From positions 2,666,001 to 2,730,000 of the forward strand of contig NC_008699.1 of NCBI RefSeq assembly GCF_000015265.1: a DNA stretch of 64,000 nt, read 5' to 3'. Each line of letters opens with the position of its first letter. Position 1 is the stretch's first letter. The position numbers and the translations under genes are program-made. Positions 52,812 to 61,613 of the stretch are shown here, piece by piece. This DNA comes from Nocardioides sp. JS614. GTDB lineage: Bacteria > Actinomycetota > Actinomycetes > Propionibacteriales > Nocardioidaceae. A model generated the notes under the pieces. That model was not told where the DNA came from and made no database searches. It worked only from the letters and a program-made list of their open reading frames with translations.

Positions 52812-52821
52812 GGCGTTGTGG
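52807..52821 (+). promoter_or_regulatory. SufR operator (ACACT-N5-TGTGG)
   Basis: ACACT-GGCGT-TGTGG (52807-52821) differs by one base from the mycobacterial SufR inverted repeat ACACT-N5-TGTGA as I recall it. It overlaps the -10 and the start codon of sufR, giving autorepression when the regulator carries its cluster. Confidence 0.65.
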
Positions 52822-53540
52822 AATTCCACGAGGTCCCTCCTGACGCGGCGTCGGCCGGGCACGACCAGCCCACCCGCCAGCGCGTGGCGCGGTCGATCCT
52901 CGACAACGGACCGTCCACCGCCGCGGCGCTCGCCGAGCGGCTCGACCTGACGCCCGCCGCCGTGCGGCGCCACCTCGACCAGCTCCTCGAGGAGGGCGCG
53001 GTCGAGGCCCGGGAACCGCGGAGCCTGACCGGCCGTGGCCGGGGTCGACCGGCGAAGGTCTTCGCCCTGACCGAGTCCGGCCGGGACGGCTTCGACCAGC
53101 AGTACGACGACCTCGCCGTGCAGGCGCTGCGCTTCCTCTCCGAGACGGGCGGCACCGACGCGGTCCGCGAGTTCGCGGTCCGCCGGGCCTCCTTCATCTC
53201 CGAGCGCTTCGAGCACCTCCGTGCCGACCGGCCCGAGCTGGCCCCGGCCGAGATCCTGGCCCGGGTGTTCACCGAGGAGGGGTACGCCGCCGCCGTGCGC
53301 GACGTGCCCGTGGGGGAGCAGCTGTGCCAGCAGCACTGCCCGGTCTCCCACGTCGCCCACGAGTTCCCCCAGCTGTGCGAGGCCGAGACCGAGGCGATCA
53401 GCAGGGTCCTCGGCCGGCACGTCCAACGCCTGGCCACGATCGCCCACGGCGACGGGGTCTGCACCACCTCCATCCCCGATCTTCCCGCATCCGCCGAGAA
53501 GCCCATGACCACCGAGAAGAAGGAGCACGTCAGCAGATGA
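52818..53540 (+). CDS. sufR: Fe-S cluster assembly transcriptional repressor SufR
   Basis: 240 aa ArsR/DeoR-type winged helix protein (ARSILDNGPSTAAALAERLDLTPAAVRRHLDQLLEEG, about 25-60) with a C-terminal cluster-binding region: CQQHCPVSHVAHEFPQLCEAE, about residues 172-193, holding three Cys and conserved His. It represses the operon when holding an Fe-S cluster. Overlaps sufB by ATGA. The start at GTG 52818 is immediately next to its own operator. Confidence 0.92.
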   Translation: MEFHEVPPDAASAGHDQPTRQRVARSILDNGPSTAAALAERLDLTPAAVRRHLDQLLEEGAVEAREPRSLTGRGRGRPAKVFALTESGRDGFDQQYDDLAVQALRFLSETGGTDAVREFAVRRASFISERFEHLRADRPELAPAEILARVFTEEGYAAAVRDVPVGEQLCQQHCPVSHVAHEFPQLCEAETEAISRVLGRHVQRLATIAHGDGVCTTSIPDLPASAEKPMTTEKKEHVSR

Positions 53541-54955
53541 CCTCCATCGAAGAACTCAACCCGGAGCTCAAGGGCATCGGTCGCTACGAGTTCGGCTGGG
53601 CCGACTCGGACGCCGCCGGCGCCACCGCGCAGCGCGGCCTCAACGACGCCGTCGTGCGCGACATCTCGGCCAAGAAGGGCGAGCCGCAGTGGATGCTCGA
53701 CCTCCGGCTGAAGGGCCTGAAGCTCTTCGACCGCAAGCCGATGCCGTCGTGGGGCTCCGACCTCTCCGACATCGACTTCGACAACATCAAGTACTTCGTG
53801 CGCTCCACGGAGAAGCAGGCGACCTCGTGGGAGGACCTGCCGGAGGACATCAAGAACACCTACGACCGGCTCGGCATCCCGGAGGCGGAGAAGCAGGCCC
53901 TGGTCGCCGGTGTCGCCGCGCAGTACGAGTCCGAGGTCGTGTACCACCAGATCCGTGGGGACCTGGAGGAGCAGGGCGTGATCTTCGTCGACACCGACAC
54001 CGCACTGCGCGAGCACGAGGACCTGTTCAGGGAGTACTTCGGGACGATCATCCCGGTCGGCGACAACAAGTTCGCCGCGCTGAACACCTCGGTGTGGTCG
54101 GGCGGCTCGTTCGTCTACGTGCCGCCGGGCGTGCACGTGGAGATCCCGCTGCAGGCCTACTTCCGGATCAACACCGAGAACATGGGCCAGTTCGAGCGGA
54201 CCCTGATCATCGTCGACGAGGGCGCGTACGTGCACTACGTCGAGGGTTGCACGGCGCCGGTCTACAGCTCGGACTCGCTGCACTCCGCGGTGGTCGAGAT
54301 CATCATCAAGAAGGGCGGCCGGTGCCGCTACACGACCATCCAGAACTGGTCGAACAACGTCTACAACCTGGTCACCAAGCGGGCCACCTGCGAGGCCGGC
54401 GCCACCATGGAGTGGGTCGACGGCAACATCGGCTCCAAGGTGACCATGAAGTACCCCGCCGTCTACCTGATGGGCGAGCACGCCAAGGGCGAGACCCTGT
54501 CCATCGCGTTCGCCGGCGAGGGCCAGCACCAGGACGCGGGCGCCAAGATGGTGCACGCGGCGCCGCACACCTCGTCCTCCATCCTGTCCAAGTCGGTCGC
54601 GCGGGGCGGTGGGCGTACGTCGTACCGCGGCCTGATCCAGGTCAACGAGGGCGCCCACGGCTCGAAGTCGAACGTGCTCTGCGACGCGCTCCTGGTCGAC
54701 CAGATCAGCCGCTCCGACACCTACCCCTACGTCGACATCCGCGAGGACGACGTCTCCATGGGCCACGAAGCGAGTGTCTCGAAGGTCTCCGACGACCAGC
54801 TCTTCTACCTGATGTCGCGCGGCATGGAGCAGGACGAGGCGATGGCGATGATCGTGCGCGGCTTCGTCGAGCCGATCGCCAAGGAGCTGCCGATGGAGTA
54901 CGCCCTGGAGCTCAACCGGCTGATCGAGCTCCAGATGGAAGGAGCCGTGGGCTGA
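53537..54955 (+). CDS. sufB: Fe-S cluster assembly scaffold protein SufB
   Basis: Scaffold subunit of the SufBC2D complex. 472 aa, normal length, without the inteins found in mycobacterial sufB. Seen are YESEVVYHQIRGDLEEQGVIFVD, GSFVYVPPGVHVEIPLQAYF, VHYVEGCTAPVYSSDSLHSAVVEI and YTTIQNWSNNVYNLVTKRA, with the conserved SKSNVLCDALLVD and HEASVSKVSDDQLFYLMSRG. Coupled to sufR. Confidence 0.97.
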   Translation: MTSIEELNPELKGIGRYEFGWADSDAAGATAQRGLNDAVVRDISAKKGEPQWMLDLRLKGLKLFDRKPMPSWGSDLSDIDFDNIKYFVRSTEKQATSWEDLPEDIKNTYDRLGIPEAEKQALVAGVAAQYESEVVYHQIRGDLEEQGVIFVDTDTALREHEDLFREYFGTIIPVGDNKFAALNTSVWSGGSFVYVPPGVHVEIPLQAYFRINTENMGQFERTLIIVDEGAYVHYVEGCTAPVYSSDSLHSAVVEIIIKKGGRCRYTTIQNWSNNVYNLVTKRATCEAGATMEWVDGNIGSKVTMKYPAVYLMGEHAKGETLSIAFAGEGQHQDAGAKMVHAAPHTSSSILSKSVARGGGRTSYRGLIQVNEGAHGSKSNVLCDALLVDQISRSDTYPYVDIREDDVSMGHEASVSKVSDDQLFYLMSRGMEQDEAMAMIVRGFVEPIAKELPMEYALELNRLIELQMEGAVG

Positions 54956-55053
54956 CGCGTCGGCTTCGCCGCCGCGCCGGCCCCCGATCCTGTTCCGCGG
55001 GGGGAGTCAGTCCCCAGCCTTCCGCACGTAGTAGAGAAAGTAGACGTAGTCAC
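54956..55053. other. Intergenic gap between sufB and sufD
   Basis: 98 bp, the only sizeable gap in the operon. It contains a small hairpin GGGGA-GTCAG-TCCCC (55001-55015) and a less GC-rich stretch GTAGTAGAGAAAGTAGACG before sufD. It could hold a processing site or a weak internal promoter. No clear RBS lies just before the sufD GTG. Confidence 0.35.
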
Positions 55054-56259
55054 GTGACAGTTACTGAGACCGCTATCGAGAGTCTGTCCGCTGCTCTCGA
55101 GGTGGATCGGGTGGAGAGCCACCTGAACCCGCCCGCGTCCTACGACCTCGAGGACCACCCGGTCCCGAGCGGTCGCGAGGAGATCTGGCGGTTCACGCCG
55201 CTCAAGCGGCTGCGCGGGATCCTCGACGGCGCGGCGTCCGAGGCGCACCTGACCTGGGAGACCACGGTGCCCGACGGGGTCACCCTGCGCGAGGTGGCGG
55301 CGGAGGAGGTCCTGGCGCTCGGGGAGCTCGCCCCCAACGACCGCCCGTCGGCCCTGGCCGCCGCCAATGCCGGCCGGGCAATGCTGCTGGAGGTGCCCGC
55401 CGAGGCGGCGATCACCGATCCGGTCGTGCTGCACCTGCACGGCGAGTCCGTCGAGGACCTGGTCTGGGGTCGGCTGCTGGTCCGGGTCGGCGCCAACGCC
55501 GACGTGACGATCGTGGTCAACCACACCGGCTCCGCGCGCTACGCGGCGATCACCACGGTCCTCGTGGGCGACGGCGCGCGGGTCAACGTGCTCACCCTGC
55601 AGGACTGGGACGACGACGCGGTGCACCTGGGCCGCGACGCCATCCGGGTCGGCCGCGACGCGAGCGTCAAGCACACCTCGATCTCCTTCGGCGGCGACCT
55701 GGTCCGGATGCACGCCAACGTCGAGTACGCCGGGCCCGGCGGCGAGGCCGAGCTGCTCGGGCTCTACTTCGCCGACGAGGGTCAGCACCTCGAGCACCGC
55801 CTGTTCGCCGACCACACGGCCCCCAAGACCAAGAGCCACGTGCTGTACAAGGGCGCGCTCCAGGGTCAGGGGGCGCACACGGTCTGGATCGGCAACGTGC
55901 TGATCCGCAAGGTCGCGGAGGGGATCGAGACCTACGAGGAGAACCGCAACCTGGTGCTCACCGACGGCTGCCAGGCCGACTCGGTGCCCAACCTCGAGAT
56001 CGAGACCGGTGAGATCGACGGGGCCGGACACGCCTCGGCGACCGCCCGCTTCGACGACGAGCAGCTGTTCTACCTGCGCTCGCGGGGCGTGTCCGAGAAG
56101 GAGGCCCAGCGCCTGGTCGTGCACGGCTTCTTCAACGACCTGATCCGCAAGGTCGGGATCCCGTCGGTCGAGGAGCGGCTGCTCGCCACGGTCGAGGTCG
56201 AGCTCACGAAGAACGTCCTGCACGCCGGCGCCGACGGCCCGGCCGAGGAGGCGTCGTGA
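55054..56259 (+). CDS. sufD: Fe-S cluster assembly protein SufD
   Basis: 401 aa beta-helix partner of SufB. Conserved segments: EEIWRFTPLKRLRG, SFGGDLVRMHANVEYAGPGGEAELLGLYFADEGQHLEHRLF, SHVLYKGALQGQGAHTVWIGNVLI and DEQLFYLRSRGVSEKEAQRLVVHGFFND. GTG 55054 gives VTVTETAIESLSAAL. Its last four bases overlap the Rieske gene start (GTGA). Confidence 0.95.
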   Translation: MTVTETAIESLSAALEVDRVESHLNPPASYDLEDHPVPSGREEIWRFTPLKRLRGILDGAASEAHLTWETTVPDGVTLREVAAEEVLALGELAPNDRPSALAAANAGRAMLLEVPAEAAITDPVVLHLHGESVEDLVWGRLLVRVGANADVTIVVNHTGSARYAAITTVLVGDGARVNVLTLQDWDDDAVHLGRDAIRVGRDASVKHTSISFGGDLVRMHANVEYAGPGGEAELLGLYFADEGQHLEHRLFADHTAPKTKSHVLYKGALQGQGAHTVWIGNVLIRKVAEGIETYEENRNLVLTDGCQADSVPNLEIETGEIDGAGHASATARFDDEQLFYLRSRGVSEKEAQRLVVHGFFNDLIRKVGIPSVEERLLATVEVELTKNVLHAGADGPAEEAS

Positions 56260-56606
56260 GCTTCGAGCGTGCCTGCGCCGCCGACGAGGTGCCGACCGAC
56301 GAGGCCCTCGCGGTCACGATCGGTGCGTACGCCGTCGCGGTGGCGCGCCACGAGGACGAGTTCTTCGCGGTCCAGGACCTCTGCTCCCACCAGGCCGTCC
56401 CGCTCAGCGAGGGCGAGGTCAGCGACTGCACCGTCGAGTGCTGGCTGCACGGCTCCCGCTTCGACCTGCGCACCGGCAAGCCCACCAGCCTCCCCGCCAC
56501 CGAGCCCGTCTCGACCTTCCCCGTGGAGGTCCGGGCGCTGCCCGACGGCACCCACGACATCTACGTCGACACCACCACCACCCTGAACGGAGTCACCCCT
56601 ACATGA
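56256..56606 (+). CDS. Rieske-type ferredoxin (non-heme iron oxygenase ferredoxin-like) in the suf operon
   Basis: 116 aa soluble Rieske protein. Ligands: Cys and His in DLCSHQAVPLSEGE and in ECWLHGSRFDLRTGK. Related small ferredoxins sit between sufD and sufC in many actinobacteria. May deliver electrons to Fe-S assembly or be a client. Coupled on both sides by 4-bp overlaps (GTGA with sufD, ATGA with sufC). Confidence 0.9.
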   Translation: MSFERACAADEVPTDEALAVTIGAYAVAVARHEDEFFAVQDLCSHQAVPLSEGEVSDCTVECWLHGSRFDLRTGKPTSLPATEPVSTFPVEVRALPDGTHDIYVDTTTTLNGVTPT

Positions 56607-57364
56607 GCACGCTCGAGATCAAGGACCTTCAGGTCTCGGTCCACACCGAGGACGGTCCCAAGGAGATCCTCAAGGGCGTCACGCTGACCATCAAGGCCGG
56701 CGAGACGCACGCGATCATGGGGCCCAACGGGTCGGGCAAGTCCACGCTGGCCTACTCGATCGCCGGCCACCCGAAGTACACCATCACCGGCGGCAGCGTC
56801 ACCCTCGACGGCGAGGACCTGCTCGCGATGACCGTCGACGAGCGAGCCCGCGCGGGGCTCTTCCTGGCGATGCAGTACCCCGTCGAGGTGCCCGGCGTCT
56901 CGGTCTCGAACTTCCTGCGTACGGCCAAGACGGCGCTGGACGGCGAGGCGCCGAAGCTGCGCACCTGGGTCAAGGACGTGAACAGCGCCCTGGCGAACCT
57001 GAACCTGGACCCGTCGTTCGGCACCCGGTCGGTCAACGAGGGGTTCTCCGGCGGCGAGAAGAAGCGCCACGAGATCGCCCAGCTCGAGCTGCTGAACCCG
57101 CAGGTCGCGATCCTCGACGAGACCGACTCCGGCCTGGACATCGACGCGCTGAAGGTCGTCTCCGAGGGCGTGAACCGGTTCCGCGCCCAGGAGGGCAAGG
57201 GCGTCTTGCTGATCACCCACTACACGCGGATCCTGCGCTACATCACCCCCGACCAGGTCCACGTCTTCGTGGACGGCAAGGTCGCGGAGTCCGGCGGCCC
57301 CGAGCTCGCCGAGCACCTTGAAGCCCACGGCTACGAGAAGTACGTCGCTGGGGCGGCGGTCTGA
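56603..57364 (+). CDS. sufC: Fe-S cluster assembly ATPase SufC
   Basis: ABC-type ATPase driving SufBD conformational change. 253 aa. Walker A GPNGSGKST (about 40-48), signature FSGGEKKRHEIAQLELL, Walker B VAILDETDSGLDIDALKVV, and LLITHYTRIL. It overlaps the upstream Rieske gene by ATGA and ends one base before the ATG of sufS. Confidence 0.97.
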   Translation: MSTLEIKDLQVSVHTEDGPKEILKGVTLTIKAGETHAIMGPNGSGKSTLAYSIAGHPKYTITGGSVTLDGEDLLAMTVDERARAGLFLAMQYPVEVPGVSVSNFLRTAKTALDGEAPKLRTWVKDVNSALANLNLDPSFGTRSVNEGFSGGEKKRHEIAQLELLNPQVAILDETDSGLDIDALKVVSEGVNRFRAQEGKGVLLITHYTRILRYITPDQVHVFVDGKVAESGGPELAEHLEAHGYEKYVAGAAV

Positions 57365-57365
57365 G

Positions 57366-58652
57366 ATGACGACGACCCAGCTGGCCGGCCTGCTCCCCGA
57401 GCTGGAGGTGATCCGCGCGGACTTCCCGATCCTGGATCGGACCCTCGCGGGTGGTCTGCCGCTGGTCTACCTCGACAGCGCCAACACCTCGCAGAAGCCG
57501 CAGGTCGTGATCGACACCATGGTCGACCACCTCGAACGGCACAACGCGAACGTCGCCCGGGCCATGCACCAGCTCGGCGCGGAGTCGTCGGAGGCGTTCG
57601 AGGCGGCGCGGGACAAGGTCGCGGCGTTCATCAACGCGCCGAGCCGGGACGAGGTGATCTTCACCAAGAACGCCTCCGAGGCGCTCAACCTGGTGGCCAA
57701 CACCCTGTCCTGGGCGCGGGGCGACCGGGTGAACGGAGTCGGGGCTCTCGGCGCGGGCGACGAGGTCGTCATCACCGAGATGGAGCACCACTCCAACATC
57801 GTGCCGTGGCAGCTGCTGACCGAGCGCACGGGCGCGACCCTGCGCTGGTTCGGTCTCACCGACGACGGCCGGCTCGACCTCTCGAACATCGACTCGCTGA
57901 TCACCGAGCGGACCAAGGTGGTCGCCCTCACCTGGGTCTCGAACATGCTCGGCACGATCAACCCGGTCGCCGAGATCGCTCGGCGGGCCCACGAGGTCGG
58001 CGCGCTCGTGGTGGTCGACGCCTCCCAGGCCGCTCCTCAGCTGCCCGTGGACGTGGTCGCGTCGGGTGCCGACCTGCTGGCGTTCACCGGCCACAAGGTC
58101 GTCGGGCCGACCGGCATCGGCGTGCTCTGGGGCCGCCGCGAGGTGCTCGACCAGCTACCGCCCTTCCTCGGTGGCGGCGAGATGATCGAGACGGTGCGGA
58201 TGGAGCGCTCGACGTACGCCCCGATCCCGCACAAGTTCGAGGCCGGTACGCCGCCCATCGTCGAGGCCGTGGGCCTCGGCGCAGCGGTCGACTACCTCTC
58301 GATGATCGGCCTGGACGCGATCCACCGGCACGAGCAGGCGATCACGGCGTACGCGCTCGACGGGCTCGCCACCGTGCCCGGCCTGCGAGTCCTCGGTCCG
58401 CTCTCCGCGAAGGACCGCGGCGGAGCGATCGCCTTCGAGATCGACGGGGTGCACCCGCACGACGTCGCGCAGGTGCTCGACTCGCGCGGGGTCGCGGTCC
58501 GGGCCGGCCACCACTGCGCGAAGCCCGCGCACGCCCGCTTCGGCGTGCAGAGCTCCACCCGGATGTCGTCGTACCTCTACACGACGCCGGCGGAGATCGA
58601 CGCGCTCGTCGAGGCCCTGGAATACACCCGCTCGTACTTCAAGTTGGGTTGA
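57366..58652 (+). CDS. sufS: Cysteine desulfurase SufS
   Basis: PLP enzyme releasing sulfur from cysteine. 428 aa. The PLP Lys lies in LLAFTGHKVVGPTGIGVLWG and the catalytic Cys384 in RAGHHCAKPAHARFG. EMEHHSNIVPWQLL and EAGTPPIVEAVGLGAAVDY are typical. Its partner SufU is encoded immediately downstream. Confidence 0.96.
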   Translation: MTTTQLAGLLPELEVIRADFPILDRTLAGGLPLVYLDSANTSQKPQVVIDTMVDHLERHNANVARAMHQLGAESSEAFEAARDKVAAFINAPSRDEVIFTKNASEALNLVANTLSWARGDRVNGVGALGAGDEVVITEMEHHSNIVPWQLLTERTGATLRWFGLTDDGRLDLSNIDSLITERTKVVALTWVSNMLGTINPVAEIARRAHEVGALVVVDASQAAPQLPVDVVASGADLLAFTGHKVVGPTGIGVLWGRREVLDQLPPFLGGGEMIETVRMERSTYAPIPHKFEAGTPPIVEAVGLGAAVDYLSMIGLDAIHRHEQAITAYALDGLATVPGLRVLGPLSAKDRGGAIAFEIDGVHPHDVAQVLDSRGVAVRAGHHCAKPAHARFGVQSSTRMSSYLYTTPAEIDALVEALEYTRSYFKLG

Positions 58653-58655
58653 GTG

Positions 58656-59108
58656 ATGAGCCAAGATCTCGACTCCCTGTACCAGGACATCATCCTCGAC
58701 CACGCGAAGCGTCGGCTGAACTCCGGCCTGCGCGAGCCGTTCGAGGCCGAGGTCCACCACGTCAACCCGACGTGCGGCGACGAGGTCACCCTCCGGTTGC
58801 ACCTCGACGGCGACGTCGTGCGCGACATCTCCTACGACAACCAGGGCTGCTCGATCTCGTCCGCGTCGGCGTCGGTGATGTCCGACCTGCTGATCGGCAA
58901 GACGACGGCCGAGATCCGACCGATCTTCGACGCCTTCCTCGAGATGATGCGGGGGAAGGGCCGGGTCGAGCCCGACGAGGACGTCCTCGAGGACGCGATC
59001 GCCTTCGCCGGAGCGGCCAAGCTCACGGCCCGCATCAAGTGCGCACTACTGTCGTGGATGGCTTACCAGGACGCCCTCGCCCGAGCCCAGGAGGATTCCC
59101 ATGTCTGA
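58656..59108 (+). CDS. sufU: SUF system NifU-family sulfur-transfer protein SufU
   Basis: 150 aa. Zinc/sulfur ligands Cys40 (HVNPTCGDEV), Asp42, Cys65 (NQGCSIS) and Cys129 (IKCALLSW). It accepts sulfur from SufS. ATG 58656 is used; a GTG three bases earlier is also possible. Overlaps sufT by 8 bp. Confidence 0.94.
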   Translation: MSQDLDSLYQDIILDHAKRRLNSGLREPFEAEVHHVNPTCGDEVTLRLHLDGDVVRDISYDNQGCSISSASASVMSDLLIGKTTAEIRPIFDAFLEMMRGKGRVEPDEDVLEDAIAFAGAAKLTARIKCALLSWMAYQDALARAQEDSHV

Positions 59109-59469
59109 CCACTCTGACCTGCCCGAGGTCCCGGAGGCGACCGGAGGGGTCGCCACCTCCACCGTCTCCGTGGATGACGTCACCGAGGCCATGAAGGACG
59201 TGATCGACCCCGAGCTGGGCATCAACGTCGTCGACCTGGGCCTGGTCTACGGCGTGCACGTGGACGAGACCACCAACGTCGTCCTGGACATGACGCTCAC
59301 CTCGGCGGCCTGCCCGCTCACCGACGTCATCACCGACCAGACGGTGGGTGCCCTGGAGGGCCTCGTCAACGACGTCGCGATCAACTGGGTGTGGATGCCG
59401 CCGTGGGGTCCCGACAAGATCACCCCCGACGGCCGCGAGCAGCTGCGCGCCCTCGGCTTCAACGTCTGA
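59101..59469 (+). CDS. sufT: SufT-like metal-sulfur cluster biosynthesis protein (DUF59)
   Basis: 122 aa. DUF59 motifs: VTEAMKDVIDPELGINVVDLGLVYG, LDMTLTSAACPLTDVI (with the conserved Cys) and NWVWMPPWGPDKITPDGREQLRALGF. Helps maturation of Fe-S proteins. Last gene of the suf operon; a strong hairpin follows. Confidence 0.93.
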   Translation: MSDHSDLPEVPEATGGVATSTVSVDDVTEAMKDVIDPELGINVVDLGLVYGVHVDETTNVVLDMTLTSAACPLTDVITDQTVGALEGLVNDVAINWVWMPPWGPDKITPDGREQLRALGFNV

Positions 59470-59471
59470 GG

Positions 59472-59500
59472 CGTGAGGCAGAGCGAAGCTCTGCCTCACG
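59472..59500 (+). terminator. Terminator of the suf operon
   Basis: A perfect 13-bp stem CGTGAGGCAGAGC / GCTCTGCCTCACG with a GAA loop (59485-59487), immediately after sufT. No T-tract. Confidence 0.8.
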
Positions 59501-59527
59501 ACCCGAAGTGGTCGGGCGCCGCGTCAC

Positions 59528-59533
59528 TAGGCT
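59528..59533 (+). promoter_or_regulatory. -10 box TAGGCT of a leaderless gene
   Basis: The box ends 7 nt before the GTG at 59541. Confidence 0.5.
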
Positions 59534-59540
59534 TGCTCCG

Positions 59541-60149
59541 GTGAACACGGTCCGGGTGCCCGCTGAGCGCCTCGAGCGTTGGGTCGCGAACTTCACGACC
59601 CGGCACGGCACGACGCTGTTGAGCGTCGATGACGGCGCGCTGTGCGGTGCGGCCGAGGACGGCTCCACGTTCGACGCGCGGCTGCCGTTCGCCACGGCGT
59701 ACGGCGGCCCCGCCGACCCGGCCGTGTTCGCGGGCAGCGTCTCGGTCCCCGGCGACTGGGGCGTGCTGCTGGTCCGCAAGGGCGGCTTCGCCGTCGCCCG
59801 CCTGGCTGGGCTCCGGATGACCGACAGCAAGGTCGGGCAGCGCCACGTGCAGGGCCGCACCAAGGCCGGCGGCCAGAGCCAGCAGCGGTTCGCCCGCCGC
59901 CGCGACAACCAGGCGCGGCAGGCCTACGAGGCCGCGGCCGACCATGCCGCCCGGATCCTCGCGGGTCTGCGCGGACCGCTCGCCACGGGCGGGGACCACA
60001 CCGCCGTCGAGGAGGTGCTCGCCGACCCACGCCTGCGCGGCCTGGAGGTGACCGGGCCGTGGCTCGCCGTACCGGACCCGCGCCGGTCGGTGCTCGAGGA
60101 GGCGGTTCGGGAGGCGTGCGCCGTGGGCGTCGACGTCGTCAACGCCTGA
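59541..60149 (+). CDS. acVLRF1 family peptidyl-tRNA hydrolase
   Basis: 202 aa. Actinobacterial member of the Vms1-like release factor 1 clade, which cleaves peptidyl-tRNA on stalled ribosomes. The RNA/loop region GRTKAGGQSQQRFARRRDNQ (about residues 105-124) has the GGQ-type catalytic Gln. Then a long helix and LEVTGPWLAVPDPRRSVLEEAV. Its own leaderless promoter follows the suf terminator, so it is independent of the suf operon. Confidence 0.87.
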   Translation: MNTVRVPAERLERWVANFTTRHGTTLLSVDDGALCGAAEDGSTFDARLPFATAYGGPADPAVFAGSVSVPGDWGVLLVRKGGFAVARLAGLRMTDSKVGQRHVQGRTKAGGQSQQRFARRRDNQARQAYEAAADHAARILAGLRGPLATGGDHTAVEEVLADPRLRGLEVTGPWLAVPDPRRSVLEEAVREACAVGVDVVNA

Positions 60150-60159
60150 CCGGGACCGC

Positions 60160-60630
60160 TCAGAGACCCAGCTCCTTGACCCGGGCCGCCCACCGCTCGT
60201 TCATCGCGGCGAGCTCGTCGAGGATGAAGCTGAGGAACTCGTCCGAGAGCCGCAGCCGCCGGTGGGCCGGATCCTCGGGCGCGAGCTCCTCCAGTGCCCG
60301 TCGCAGGGCGGCCCGCATGGGAGCGTAGATCTGGTCGGCGCGCATCAGGGTGTCGTGCCAGGCGTCGTCGTCGACCACGAAGATGTCACGCCGAGAGCCG
60401 CGGTCCCGCTCCCGACGGATCATGCCCACACCGTCGAGGTAGCGCACCGCGCCGGAGACCGAGGCCGGGGAGACCCCGAGGACCGCGGCCAGCTCGGCCG
60501 CCGTCATCCGGCCGTCCTCGTCGATGAGCAGCGCGGCGAACATCCGTGAAGGGAGGCGCGCGAGCCCGGCCGAGGCCAGCGCGCCGCCCATCCGCTCCAC
60601 GAACCGGTCCCGCTGGTGGTCACTCGCCAT
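60160..60630 (-). CDS. GbsR/MarR family transcriptional regulator
   Basis: 156 aa winged-helix protein. The DNA-binding part is MTAAELAAVLGVSPASVSGAVRYLDGVGMIRRERDRGSR (about 42-80). Long helices for dimerisation end it. Divergent from an ABC exporter with a 53-bp intergenic region holding a palindrome, so it likely represses that transporter and itself. The effector is unknown. Confidence 0.88.
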   Translation of the reverse strand: MASDHQRDRFVERMGGALASAGLARLPSRMFAALLIDEDGRMTAAELAAVLGVSPASVSGAVRYLDGVGMIRRERDRGSRRDIFVVDDDAWHDTLMRADQIYAPMRAALRRALEELAPEDPAHRRLRLSDEFLSFILDELAAMNERWAARVKELGL

Positions 60631-60647
60631 GTCCTGATGTTACTAGA

Positions 60648-60663
60648 TTCAGAATAAACTGAA
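60648..60663. promoter_or_regulatory. Operator TTCAG-N6-CTGAA between the regulator and the ABC exporter
   Basis: Inverted repeat TTCAG (60648-60652) and CTGAA (60659-60663) in an AT-rich patch. It overlaps a possible -35 (TTCAGA, 60648-60653), 17 bp before the -10 TACCGT of the exporter. Probable site for the adjacent GbsR-type protein. Confidence 0.6.
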
Positions 60664-60670
60664 ACGGGTG

Positions 60671-60676
60671 TACCGT
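60671..60676 (+). promoter_or_regulatory. -10 box TACCGT of the ABC exporter
   Basis: The box ends 7 nt before GTG 60684. Confidence 0.5.
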
Positions 60677-60683
60677 CGGCGGC

Positions 60684-61613
60684 GTGACCGAGAGCGTGAT
60701 CGAGATCCGCGGCCTGGTGAAGGAGTTCGGGAGCCTGCGGGCGCTCGACGGCCTCGACCTCACGGTCGAGCGCGGCGAGGTGCACGGCTTCCTCGGACCG
60801 AACGGCGCCGGGAAGTCCACGACCATCCGGGTGCTGCTCGGCCTGCTGCGCAAGGACGGGGGCGAGGCCCGGCTGCTCGGCGGCGACCCGTGGCGTCAGA
60901 CCGCCGAGCTTCACGCCCGGCTCGCCTACGTGCCCGGTGACGTCAACCTGTGGCCGAACCTGACCGGCGGGGAGGTGATCGACCTGCTCGGGCGGCTCCG
61001 CGGCGGGCTCGACGAGCGGCGCCGGGCCGACCTGCTCGAGCGCTTCGACCTCGACCCGACGAAGAAGGGCCGCAGCTACTCCAAGGGCAACCGGCAGAAG
61101 GTCGCCCTGGTCGCCGCCCTCGCCTCCGACGTGGAGCTGCTGCTGCTCGACGAGCCGACCTCCGGGCTGGACCCGTTGATGGAGGCCGTGTTCCGCGACT
61201 GCATCGACGACTTCCGAAGCGAGGGCCACTCGGTGCTGCTGTCGAGCCACATCCTCGCGGAGGTCGAGCACCTGTGCGACCGGGTGAGCATCATCCGGGC
61301 GGGTCGCTGCGTGGAGTCCGGTACGTTGGCCGAGCTCCGGCACCTGACCCGTACGTCGATCACCGCCGATCTCGCCACCGTCCCCGCCGGTCTGCCCGAC
61401 CTGCCGGGCGTGCACGACGTGGACATCGACAACCACCGGGTCCATCTCGAGGTCGACACCACCGAGCTCGACGCCGTCCTGGACCTGCTGCAGACCGGCG
61501 GGGTGCGCTCGCTGGAGAGCCAGCCGCCGACCCTCGAGGACCTGTTCCTGCGCCACTACGGCGACCACGTGACGGCCGACCCCACGGACCCGGCGAGGGA
61601 GGACCTGCGCTAG
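60684..61613 (+). CDS. ABC transporter ATP-binding protein
   Basis: 309 aa. Walker A GPNGAGKSTTIR (about 38-49), Walker B LLLLDEPTSGLDPL, switch LLSSHILAEVEHLCDR. The signature is SKGNRQKVALVAAL in place of LSGGQ, as in one branch of drug-exporter ATPases. A C-terminal ACT-like region follows. Partner of the downstream large permease; substrate unknown. Confidence 0.92.
   Translation: MTESVIEIRGLVKEFGSLRALDGLDLTVERGEVHGFLGPNGAGKSTTIRVLLGLLRKDGGEARLLGGDPWRQTAELHARLAYVPGDVNLWPNLTGGEVIDLLGRLRGGLDERRRADLLERFDLDPTKKGRSYSKGNRQKVALVAALASDVELLLLDEPTSGLDPLMEAVFRDCIDDFRSEGHSVLLSSHILAEVEHLCDRVSIIRAGRCVESGTLAELRHLTRTSITADLATVPAGLPDLPGVHDVDIDNHRVHLEVDTTELDAVLDLLQTGGVRSLESQPPTLEDLFLRHYGDHVTADPTDPAREDLR

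Noticed and set aside
53537..54955. Intein in sufB
   Set aside because: Mycobacterial sufB genes often carry one, but this frame runs through all conserved SufB blocks without an insertion.
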